Positions 1 through 9,993 of a stretch of 64,000 bases of DNA are shown here, piece after piece. The position numbers and the translations under genes were made by a program. Source of the stretch: Liolophura sinensis (lineage: Eukaryota > Mollusca > Polyplacophora > Chitonida > Chitonidae); NCBI RefSeq assembly GCF_032854445.1, contig NC_088301.1, positions 3,472,001 through 3,536,000 of the forward strand, in the 5' to 3' direction. The notes under the pieces were generated by a model, which saw only the letters and a program-made list of their open reading frames with translations, searched no databases and was not told the DNA's origin. Position 1 is the stretch's first letter, and each line of letters opens with the position of its first letter.

Positions 1-2738
1 CATACGGTAACTTTGGAATATTCCGTTCCGACAAACCCCTTTATCGATTATATACGTTGTGTTATTGTCGTAATTACGACATGCCGATGAACAGCACGAA
101 GTGATGTGAAGATGCAGTCCACATCATTACAGGGCTCCGTTATTCTGTCAAACCATTACTACCAGGGTTTTGAGACATATTACTAACTTCAGATCTGGTT
201 ACCATATCCTGCAGCGAATAGAGGAACTATGCAAGAATTACTGTAATTCTCACTGGATAAAGATAATAGGGTGTATAAAAAGGGCAGATACTGGTTCAGC
301 AAAATCACCCCGAAACAACACTAACAAAATGAGTGAGAATCTAGTGGTAATGACAGGATCTAACAAAAATATTTGCATCAACCAAAAAAATAAAACTCTA
401 TCTTCAACACTAATCAATATGACTCTTCTAAGGACAACGTTATTCTAAAATGTTAATGAGTGTGTTACAATTTGGACAAGGGAGGGAACATGTCGACCAA
501 ATCGAGAACATGTCGACAACAATGACGGACCAAATCGAAATCACGTCGAAATATTATTCCACAGAGAGTGACAAAACGCTCCACTTACGAATAATCCTGG
601 GGCAAAGAACAACATGTAGTCTGCTGCAAGTCTGCAAAAGTAAACAAATGGATACTCAAGGTTATTATATGACAATAGCTGGGGGTGTCCTGTTTGTCTT
701 GGATTCTGTACTTTCATTTTCCAGGTCCGATGAGAACGCACAATTTAGCATCCATTGGACACATGTTAACATAGATCCAGAATTGAACTGAACAGTTGTT
801 TTCTTTTTTCTGTAAGATACGATAGCGTGTGTCAGCAAAGATGTTTCATTTTAATTTTGGAGTGTATCCAGTATAATTCATTCAATTAGTTATCATGTGG
901 ACAGTGTTCATTCCCATTTCCATGTTAAGATAATACGGTTGTTTTCTTCAGGACTGTAAATCAACAATATGACACCAAGGGACGTCACTATGTATATAGC
1001 TCGGGAATTACGAGTTGTTTCCCCTCACTTGCTGATCTCGGGGTCTTGGCGCAGAAGTATAAAGATGGGCTCAGCGTTAAGGTGAATACTCCAGCAGAGA
1101 CAGCAAGCAAGGCTCATAATTATCAAACCTGGAAAATGAACGTTGAGAGACTCTTTATCCTAAGCTGGAAAATAGTAGCGATGAAGGACTGAGTATTGAG
1201 TGGAAGTGGAGACGTGCTTTCGACCCTTGAAAATAAAGCAATGTTGCAGTCAGCCGAAACATTAAGTGCTTGATAATTATCAAACATGACAGTTAAATCA
1301 GAATGGTTAGAGAGCTTCATAGAAGACCCAATGACAATTGAATCCAATGGTCTATAGGTATCAAAAATCAAAACATTCCAGTTTATACTTTTGATCACAA
1401 ATGGTTTTCCAGACAGAAATACCAGAAGTGCCTTTAACACTTGCACATAAGTTGAGACCATTACGCATTTTAAAATATACTTACTTTTTTGGTAATGTAT
1501 TCCAAGCATCTTCAGATTTTGTCCCCCGAATGCCTAACACGAAGATAAGAAAACGGAAAATTCTTCTACATTAATGTTTTAATCTGAATACAACCTTCTG
1601 TTTTCAGATAACGTATTAAAAAATTATACAAAGTTAGCCTAACCTCTCAGGTTAACATTTGTTCATAATTTCAACAAAGTTAGAGTAGGTATATGACTAG
1701 AGACAATGGTATTCAACGGAGCGTATCTTCCAAATATGTAGAAAATAAAATGAATATTTAGCACTCGGCTTAAATTGTTTAATACATCTGATAACTTGAC
1801 CTGCTCATTATTCCCTGTCATTCGTGGTAAACTCATTTAGCTCTAAATAAGTAATAGGTCACTTTTCCTTATGTCCGTGATATGTGCATCTTTCTTTGGT
1901 AAAATCAACAGTATTCAGTTTAACAAGCATGTCACGTAACGGCGTAAAACAATGATCTGCTCCTCACAGATTGGTCCCATCTTGTTCAGCCATTAACACA
2001 TACATTGGTGGGCAAGTGGTTTCTTTACTTAATTAGCTCCAGACTGTTAACTGGGCGATGGTGGTCAGTTTTACTCGTGGGGAAATCCGCAGTGTCAGAG
2101 AAAAGTACCAGTTTCCGCGAGTGATGTATGTAGGACTATGGGCAAATGAACCTGTTTGTCACAAAAACCCCGCAAACATTGAGACAGGCATGTGGTAGTT
2201 TCACGTAAAGTCTTTCATGATGGAACTTTTTTTATTGTTTTTTTGTTTGTTTTTACTTTTTTTCACTTTTAATTCACATTAAAGGCAAAAAAGGAACATT
2301 CAAGTGAAGTATATGTCGGATGAGAGACCATTAAAAATCTTCAAAACTATTTCTATTTACTTTTTAGAATTAATTTTTCATCCTAGTAAAATGTACATGA
2401 AATGTTAGATTTTACGACAGCCTCTCTGACCACACTATAACCGGTGACGAAACCCACAAACTGTTAGATTTCAGCATTAAAACTGTCTACACTTCTAAAC
2501 CCGTGAATCCATTCGCCGACTGGACCTTTAAATGAAATATTTCCAGCAAAAAACTCTGAATGTTACGGTTTTGATACTTTCTGGGTCACTACCTACCACC
2601 GTGCAATATCTTATTTTACAACCATTTTAACCGGTTTGAAAAATTGTAAAAATTAAATCGAGCTATTTCATTTCATTTATATTTCATTATGGTGTTGTCA
2701 TCACATTTAATGGTTTTCTGAGGTTAGTTTCCACGTAC
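1..2738. other. Region with no recognised gene
   Basis: AT-rich sequence without a recognisable domain. A minus-strand open frame at 1123-1509 (128 codons) lacks repeats and reads somewhat protein-like, but I recognise no family. A consensus-like donor (gtaagtat) lies just inside its 5' end, so it could be an unrelated exon or chance. The downstream exons of the MATE gene at 2739-5398 would be expected here on the minus strand. I looked for the segment that normally follows the SQ residues (a TYGS-like motif and an LQR-like motif) and did not find it. A T-rich tract lies at about 2228-2270. Confidence 0.5.
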
Positions 2739-2806
2739 CTGGGAGAAGAGGGTGTCACAAGCCAGACATAAACCAACGCAGACAAATATGCCAGTGGCAT
2801 TATTGC
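2739..2806 (-). CDS. MATE-family transporter, exon (TM2 region)
   Basis: The exon reads NNATGIFVCVGLCLACDTL then FSQ. This matches the signature of eukaryotic MATE (SLC47-like) proton/organic-cation antiporters, where an NVTG segment is followed by GL..ACDTL.SQ at the end of transmembrane helix 2. It is bounded on the minus strand by a good acceptor (tttgtattacag) and a consensus donor (cag then gtacgt). It is 68 nt long: two bases of a split codon, then 22 whole codons, ending in phase 0. The exon at 5228-5398 should precede it, across a 2.4-kb intron. The best donor there ends in phase 0, so the two do not join in frame without one extra base. Possible reasons are a missed alternative site, a sequence error or pseudogenisation. 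The family assignment is firm; functionality is not. Confidence 0.7.
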
Positions 2807-3452
2807 CTGTAATACAAAGCATAGTAGGTAATATACATGTGTCATGTTCTATTGTTTACTTTATACGCGAGTCGATTTACCATTTGGAAAATTGATTGAT
2901 GGATAATCTGATAAACTGACAGGTCTCAAGCATTGTACTCAAGAATATTTCACATATATATCAGACAAATTTAGCTTAGTTGTTGTTGAAATAAACCCAG
3001 TTCCCGGAATGGTAAGAATGCACCACATCCCAGACAAGCACCTTAAACCACCGAGACGCATCAAAATATGACACATTTGTGGTAAGCAGGCGATCTTCCC
3101 TGTGAACTTCGTGTAAGTCCACCTGAAGGGCCACATGGTGTCTGTTTACATCTGGAGGGGATTTCATGTAAGCCAACATCAGAAAAAAAGTTCATCCCAT
3201 GAACTGTATTCCCGTCCGCGTAACACCGACAAGACGCATATACATCCCTGCCCCAGGATAGGATTAAAGTCTAACTAATGCTACTGTAAATGTAAAAAAT
3301 AGAACATTTAGCTGGATGAAGAGATATCTGGATGTAGATAATTATTTATTTATTTATCTGATTGATGTTTTGATGACCACATGATTGTGGTCAGGACTAT
3401 TGGAGGAGAAAATCAAAGTAAACCACCGCCTTGGCCAGGTACCTGTACCATT

Positions 3453-3481
3453 CCCCCCCCCCCCCCCCCCCCCCCCCCCCC
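3453..3481. repeat. Poly-C tract (29 bases)
   Basis: An uninterrupted run of C. The opposite strand is a G-run able in principle to form G-quadruplex structures. Length is likely unstable and may be imprecise in the assembly. Confidence 0.9.
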
Positions 3482-4940
3482 GACGTGTACAGAGCGAACA
3501 TCATTGTCGCGAAGTACAGGCAGCTCCCCACGTGTACACAGGCTGGTCTGTTCGGTGGTATGTAATAGGCTGTAATAGACGATGACTACCTTCTTTCATC
3601 GAATAAGCAAATTCTATCGTTCTTATGAAAGAACAATTTAGAGGCAGTGTAAAATAATGAGCTCTGCAAAAATGGTGTATCTTAAATGGCACACCTCGGG
3701 TCGAGCAATAAAACGATTGTGTGCGTAGGCTAGCGCCTTCAGTCTCCATGTTGTCCTTGTCAATCAAACCGCTTTGTGCAGGCCATAGACACCTCCGCTC
3801 TGTGCGGTGCCCATCAGCCTATATATGGCTCTATACCCTCCACGCGCAAGTCATAAAAACTCCTTACTTAATACACTTTATTGACGAGGAGAATTTACAG
3901 GGGTTAAATTGTAAATTTATCAAACATACATCGTTGTGTTATAAAACTCAGGTATTTAGTTTACGTGTGTGGTAACAACCTGCCAGAGGTGGGAGCATCC
4001 ACCACCCTTTTCTCGCCCCTTCCACCACTCCCAGCACCATTACCCCTATCAACAGCACTCTTATGACCATCTCTTCTATTAAACGTCTGTTGAGGACGCC
4101 CCGCTAATGTCTGGGCAGTTGATTATTTTTCAAGAGTGAACACTAACAGTTAGTGGTGACGGCTTGAAACACCGAGTGTCCCTTCGTTTTGTGAAAGATA
4201 CAGCCGGATTCGAACCCACGAGCTATCCGGGAACACCATTGAACATACAGCTTTTGGACGAGTTTAAACATTTGTTGTGACGTCAATCCTTTGTCTGAGC
4301 GAGCGCTTCTATTTCAAGAATAGACGGGTATTGGGAAAGGTGTCTAGATATAAGCCGATACCAAACTGTATAATGCACTTTCCAAGAGACAGACAGTCAT
4401 CAGGCATCACCTACAATGGATACTGACAGAGAACCTGTGTGTAACAATAAAAACAGTAACGAATCCGTGGCTGTCACAGTACGAAAGAAATACAGTCAAT
4501 ACTTTATTGCATGCCAGAGGTCACTCATATTATTCATATTATTAAGCAATACACGGAAGATGAGATATACTCCATTACATAATCTTACACACCCTATGTA
4601 TGCTCATGTAGTAACCCATATAGAGTACAACCAAATGGACTCGCATTGGCTAAAAGTTCTTAAACTGTTGCACTAAAACTTCATGTAACACCCTCACGAA
4701 AGATCACGCAGGACAGTCGGCACGAATGAGCCTTCATTGACACGTATTCTTTTATATTTCTCTAAAATGACACCACGCGATTCTTGAAAAATAATCGGCA
4801 TCTGTATAGCACTGGACTCTGACGTTTAAGTAAGAGAAACGCCTTGCAAGTGACGCTTCTTGAAAATAATCGGCTCGGCGCACCGCGCCTCTCCCATTAT
4901 TTTTCAAGATTTTTTGTCATTTGCTCTACTACTTAACCGC

Positions 4941-5203
4941 ACTCCTATCACCACCACTCCTATCACCACCACTTCCATCACTATCACTCCTATCACCACC
5001 ACTCCTATCACTATCACTCATATCACTATCACTCCTATCACCACCACTCCTATCACTATCACTCCTATCACTATCACTCCTATCACTATCACTCCTATCA
5101 CCACCACTCCTGTCACCACCACTGCTATCTATCACCACCACTCCTGTCACCACCACTGCTATCTATCACTACCACTCCTGTCACCACTACTCCTATCACC
5201 ACC
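4941..5203. repeat. 15-bp minisatellite (CACCAC/CACTAT type)
   Basis: About 17 imperfect units of cctatcaccaccact, alternating with the variant cctatcactatcact. A 34-bp sub-duplication containing tgctatctatcaccacca sits near the right end. The unit length is a multiple of three, so it is open in several frames; these are not genes. The array ends 24 bp from the splice donor of the MATE exon at 5228, so it lies at the very start of the putative intron in transcription order. Confidence 0.9.
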
Positions 5204-5227
5204 GTTACCCCAAAACTGTAAACTCAC

Positions 5228-5398
5228 CGAAGTAGCCAGAGCTGCTGCATCGAGTTCCTCCTTCCCCAAATGACCACAGAAAATCAATGCGATTGGGGTA
5301 AAAGAGAAGGTAAAGAAAGAAGTCAGGGCCTGCATGAAGGAAAAACAGGAAATGGTTAAAAGTGGCTTTCTGTTGGAAATATCACCCAATTTATCCAT
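5228..5398 (-). CDS. MATE-family transporter, exon (TM1 region)
   Basis: The minus strand encodes TPIALIFCGHLGKEELDAAA then LATS, followed by a consensus donor (tcg then gtgagt). The FCGHLGK-ELDA block is the hallmark of the end of transmembrane helix 1 in eukaryotic MATE (SLC47-like) multidrug/organic-cation exporters, which act in the plasma membrane. The 5' edge is uncertain and has three options. An ATG at 5398 would make this the first coding exon. An acceptor (ttccaacag) would start the exon near 5369. A strong acceptor (ttccttcatgcag) would start it at 5329 and leave a 34-codon exon. Upstream in-frame residues KPLLTISCFSFMQ are hydrophobic and fit TM1 loosely, but lack the usual conserved Pro. 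See the exon at 2739-2806 for the phase mismatch. Lower-coordinate exons beyond 2739 were not found. Confidence 0.65.
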
Positions 5399-5640
5399 CC
5401 CATACAGGAAGAGACAAAAGCTCTCGTTTGTGCGGAAACACTACAGGATTAACAGTATCGCCGTTATTTATGACTAACCCACAATTCTATTGTTTAAACA
5501 AATTTATAATTCACATTCATCCATTTCAGAGCTGTTTTATGCATTTTAAACCTGATACTACATTTTTTAACCTGACATCATGGTGTATTAAACAGGTGAC
5601 CAGAAGCCATAAATTTGCATAAAACATTTACATGCCCAGA

Positions 5641-5845
5641 TCAGTGGAGAGTGGAGAGTGTGTCCAGCAGGTCAGTGGAGAGTGTGTCCAGCAGGTCAGT
5701 GGAGAGTGTGTCCAGCAGGTCAGTGGAGAGTGTGTCCAGCAGATCAGTGGACAGTGTATCCATAAGAGCAGTGGACAGTGTATCCGTAAGATCAGTGGAC
5801 AGTGTATCCGTAAGATCAGTGGAGAGTGTGTCCATCAGATCTTGG
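5641..5845. repeat. 24-bp minisatellite
   Basis: About eight to nine copies of a 24-bp unit around agtggagagtgtgtccagca. The first four are nearly identical and later ones carry the variants ggacagtgtatccgtaag. The unit is a multiple of three, so three different frames stay open through it (5615-5851, 5632-5925 and 5641-5922). None looks like a gene. Confidence 0.9.
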
Positions 5846-6184
5846 ACGTAAGGATAGGTGTCATGATAAATGTGGTTTTTGTTTTGTTTTGTTTTTTGAT
5901 AAAGCGGTCCAAAATTAATCACTAGTGTCCAAAATCAGTTTTTCAAACTATTGCCGAATTTAATCTGCAAGACGGGAGCAACTTAAAAGCATTATTATGA
6001 AAATTATATGAATTACATAAAATCAGTCGTTAAAAAAGTACTGTTTTTCTCAAACTGTAGAATTACTCAGACAATTAATATAACATTTGAAGGGTTGTAA
6101 TGCTGTTAATGCGAATGGGGTGCATCCTTACATTTCCTTTACCTACAAATTAAATTCAGTTTCATCTAAAACAATCTCAAATTT

Positions 6185-8185
6185 GATGTCATGTCGGCAG
6201 TGCTCTATATCATGTCCACAGTTCTGTATAGAATGTCCGCAGTTCTATATACAGTACAAAATGTCCTCAGTTGTACATATAATGTCCTCGGTGCTGTATA
6301 TAATGTCTTCAGCTCTGTATACAATGTCTGCCCATAGTTGTTATATAATGAAATACACTACTGCTCACATGATATACACTACTGCTAACATGATATACAC
6401 CACTGCTGACATCATCCACACTACTGCTCACATCATGTACACTACTGCTGACATGATATACATCATTGCTGACATGATATACACTACAGCTTACATGATA
6501 TACACTACTGCTCATATGATATACACTACTGCTCGCATGATATACACTACTGCTTACATGATATATACTACTGCTGACATGATATACACTACCGCTGACA
6601 TGATGTACACTACTAGTGATATAATAAACACTGCCGCTGACATGATATACACTATAGTTCACATGATATACACTACTGCTTACATGATATACACTACTGC
6701 TTACATGATATACACTACTGCTCACATGATATACACTACCGCTAACATGATTTACATTATTGGTCGCATAATATACATTACTGCTCACAGGATGTACACT
6801 ACTGCTGACATAAGATACACTACTGCTGACATAATATACACTACTTCTCACATAATATACACTACTGCTCACATGATATACACTACTGCTGACATGAAAT
6901 ACACTACCATTAAGATGATGTACACTACCACTAAAGTGACATACACTACTGCTCCCATGAAATACACCACCGCTCACACAATATATACAACTGCTCACAT
7001 TATGTACACTATTGCTGATATGATACACACTACTGCTGACATGATATACACTACCGCTGACATGATATACACTACCGCTGACATGATACACACTACCGCT
7101 GACATGATATACACTACTGCTCACATGATATACACTACAGCTGACCGGATATACACTACCGCTGACATGATATACACTACCGCTGACATGATGTACACTA
7201 CTAGTGATATAATAAACACTACCGCTGACATGATATACACTTTGGCTCCCATGAAATACACTACCGCTCACATGATATATACTACAGCTCACATGATATA
7301 CACTACTACTGACATTATATACACTACCATTGACATAATATACACTACTACTGATATGATATACACTACTGCTCGCATGATATACACTACTCCTGACATG
7401 ATATACACTTCTGCTGACATGATATACACTACTGCTCACATGATATACACTACCGTTGACATGATATACACTATTGGTCACATGATATACACTACTGCTC
7501 ACATGACATACACTACCGCTGACATGATATACACTACTGTTGACATGATAAATACTTCTGGTGATACGATAAACACTACCGCTGACATGGTATACACTAC
7601 TGCTTACATGATATACACTACTGGTGACATGATATACCCTTCCACTGACATGATATACACTACTGCTCACATGAAATACACTACCGCTAACATGATATAC
7701 TCTACTGCTCACATGCTATACACTACCGCTCACATGATATACACCACCGCTGACATGATATACACTATAGCTCACATGATATACACTATTGTTCACGTGA
7801 TCTTCACCACTGCTTAAATGATATACACTACTGCTCACATGATATACACGATTGGTCACATGATATACATTACTGCTCACATGATATACACTACTGCTGA
7901 CATGAAATACACTACCGTTCACATGATATACACCTCTGCTGACATGATATAGACTGCTGCCTTCATGATATACACTACTGCTCACATGATATACACTACT
8001 GCTGACATGAAATACACTACCGTTCACATGATATACACCTCTGCTGACATGATATAGACTGCTGCCTTCATGATATACACTACTGCTCACATGATATACA
8101 CTACTGCTCACATGATATACACTACAGCTGACCTAATATACACCTTTGCTCACATGATATACACTACCGCTGACATGATTCAATT
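6185..8185. repeat. 2-kb satellite-like array of a 21-bp unit
   Basis: About 95 units of gatatacactactgctcaca plus one base (21 bp), with degenerate monomers at the left edge (6185-6340). Higher-order structure is visible. A five-unit block starting at 7896 is repeated at 8001 (105 bp offset). A variant segment containing tgatgtacactactagtg recurs at 6601 and 7189 (588 bp, exactly 28 units). The 21-bp period preserves frame, so a 576-codon plus-strand frame (6087-7817) and a 467-codon minus-strand frame (6309-7712) are both open. They encode seven-residue repeats (MIYTTAH and SSVYHVS types). I regard both as by-products of the repeat, with no signal peptide, splice signal or flanking unique coding sequence. 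Confidence 0.9.
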
Positions 8186-8584
8186 GTACAATATTCTTTG
8201 CGATTTTGGCTTGATTATGTATCCAGTGCGGTTTATTTCATATTTCAGTATATACGTCTGAATGTAAGTTTGAAATATATTCTGGATTAGTGCAGATTTT
8301 GCTAAAACTTACAATGGGCCAAGAAATTTTGATCAGTTGCTTGAGCTCTTCCTTCAAACCTGTAGGAAAGCATTTCTGGATTAACGAGGGCTTGTCCGGA
8401 TTTACCCAATTCCCTGTAAGAGATACGAAAACATTTGATCTTACTTAAACAGTCACCTTCCTGTTAAGATTTCAGGAAGCTAAGATTTCACAAAAATTGT
8501 GTTAACCATGTTCATAACAGATTTTAGGTTCAAAATTTAAGGAGGCTTATTAAAACAAAATAATTATTCGAATAAAAAGTGTGA

Positions 8585-8826
8585 ATCTATACGTCGAAAC
8601 AGACATCCTTATACCAGCAATCAAACAATAAGGACGTTCGGGGACAATAAGGGCAAGGTCAATTCCCAAAAACGACGTATAACACAAAACGCGAAAGAAC
8701 TAAGAAAGTATTTAAAGTACGAAAATAGGGCGGAATCATGCAAAGAGAAGGGGTCAACATTTTAGAGTCACGTTGGAAAGACGCAAAGTATTGTCTAGGC
8801 GAATGAGTGAAATCAGTATTCAAATC
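8585..8826 (+). repeat. Dispersed repeat, diverged copy 1 of 3
   Basis: Aligns by eye with 33715-33935 and 56235-56460. Shared blocks include ataccag-atcaa-caa, tcaattcccaaaa-acg, cacaaaacgcg- or caaaacaaac-like stretches, and tgtctaggcgaat or tgttctaggcgaat. The other two copies lie inside the receptor-array flanks and are nearly identical to each other. This one is older and sits next to the 21-bp array. It is probably an unclassified interspersed element; no terminal structure is visible. Confidence 0.5.
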
Positions 8827-9456
8827 TTGTGTCATGCTAGAATATTGGTTTTCGATAACAAAATATGTATCTCAGTTGTAGCTGTTGAAAAATTTTGTGA
8901 AAAGAAAGTTAAGTGTTATGACAAGTCCACGAACAGCCCCAGTGTCTGTATACTGTGACTTAGAGAAGTGTAGCGATTCTTTTATTTTATACAACATTCC
9001 AACGAGGCACCTCTTTAAAGATTTTGGCACTGGCACTTGTCTAATACAATGAGACATTGTCTTCATAATTCGGAAGCAAAGAAAAGAAGAAAGAAAAATT
9101 GACGATATCTGCCAAATATCATCCAGTCTGTCTGTAATTGTGGATTTGTATATATAGCTCTTACACAGTCGTGCACTTTTGGATGCTTTCTGTATGTATC
9201 CTAACAATATAAAACTCTTAATGTCAATAAGAGGACGTAATTCCCCATGCGCATGACCGGTGTTTCTTCGCTGTGGAAAAAGGGTGACCGTAGTTTTATG
9301 GGTGTCGTCTACAGACAAATGTTAAGCGGACGGGAGTTCCAGCAATGAAGTCTTGGTAACACAGCTAAAACTATATGATAAACTACGCCGTACATGGTCG
9401 CTTTTACAATATCACACGTGCCGGCTTGTTCTCTACTGCTGCCCATGAATACTCAC

Positions 9457-9553
9457 CTCCTGAGTTTGGAGGACAATCTCCGCGAGTTGTCTTATCTTCG
9501 CCATGTGCGTCTGACACCACACCGGATGTTGTGCCGTCCTGATTCGTCGCCAT
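9457..9553 (-). CDS. Possible small 5' exon, unassigned
   Basis: On the minus strand an ATG at 9553 (context gtgggATGG) opens about 32 hydrophilic, acidic codons ending at a strong donor (gag then gtgagtatt). A second frame in the same stretch reads MAKIRQLAEIVLQTQE and ends in phase 0 at the same donor. That phase would join the MATE exon if the exon starts at 5329. Neither frame has recognisable MATE sequence. It may be the N-terminal exon of that gene, an exon of something else, or chance. Confidence 0.2.
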
Positions 9554-9840
9554 CCCACTCCTCTACAAACGCCTCCCAGTCAGTTCGATCTGGAGCGACC
9601 AATTTATTTTTTTGAAATTGGTATTCATAAACATATCTACAAAATCTGCACTGCATAAATGAGAGAGATGTCTACAACATGGTGAACTGTATAGTTTTAA
9701 CAATTTTACCGGGCCTTGACCGACAGGATGGGTGATCAGCCTTGGTGATGTAGGCCTACAACCATTGAACAGAAGTATAGGTTGAGTATTATACGTGTCA
9801 TAGCCTGCGTGAAAGCAAGGCTCGCCGCCATCAATGGTTG

Positions 9841-9993
9841 ATTTATTTATTTATTTGATTGGTGGTTTACGCCGTATTCAAGAATATTTCATTTATACGA
9901 CGGCGGCCAGTATAAATGTGGGAGGAACCGGGGCAGAACCCGGGGCAAATCCACGACCATCCGCTGGTTGCTGACAGACCTTCCAACGTACAT
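9841..9993 (-). mobile_element. SINE family 1, 3' fragment
   Basis: Minus-strand copy, seen on the plus strand as (attt)n, gattggtggtttacgccgt, atttatacgacggcggcca, then the cgggg-caaa-ccacgaccatc block. It stops near ccttccaacgta, so the tRNA-derived head is missing. It is diverged from the full copy at 44385-44650. Confidence 0.8.

Larger units (their letters stand above)
2807..5227 (-). other. Putative MATE intron
   Basis: This is the interval between the two MATE-like exons. It begins at a GTGAGT donor (5227) and ends at a polypyrimidine-CAG acceptor (2807). It contains a 29-base C tract (3453-3481) and the 15-bp array at 4941-5203. I see no other coding sequence in it. Short open frames around 2939-3179, 3381-3975 and 4416-4676 have no family resemblance. 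Confidence 0.5.
8186..9840. other. Mostly unique sequence, no recognised gene
   Basis: Holds a diverged copy of a dispersed repeat (8585-8826, listed separately) and a possible small exon at 9457-9553. A 148-codon minus-strand frame (8872-9318) has no recognisable domain. Nothing else is supported. Confidence 0.5.

Noticed and set aside
1123-1509. 128-codon minus-strand frame
   Set aside because: No recognised domain, and an internal consensus-like splice donor near its start. Kept only as a remark in the region note.
6087-7817. 576-codon plus-strand and 467-codon minus-strand open frames
   Set aside because: Both are consequences of a 21-bp repeat with no stop in those frames. They start in degenerate repeat, end at random stops and show no domain.
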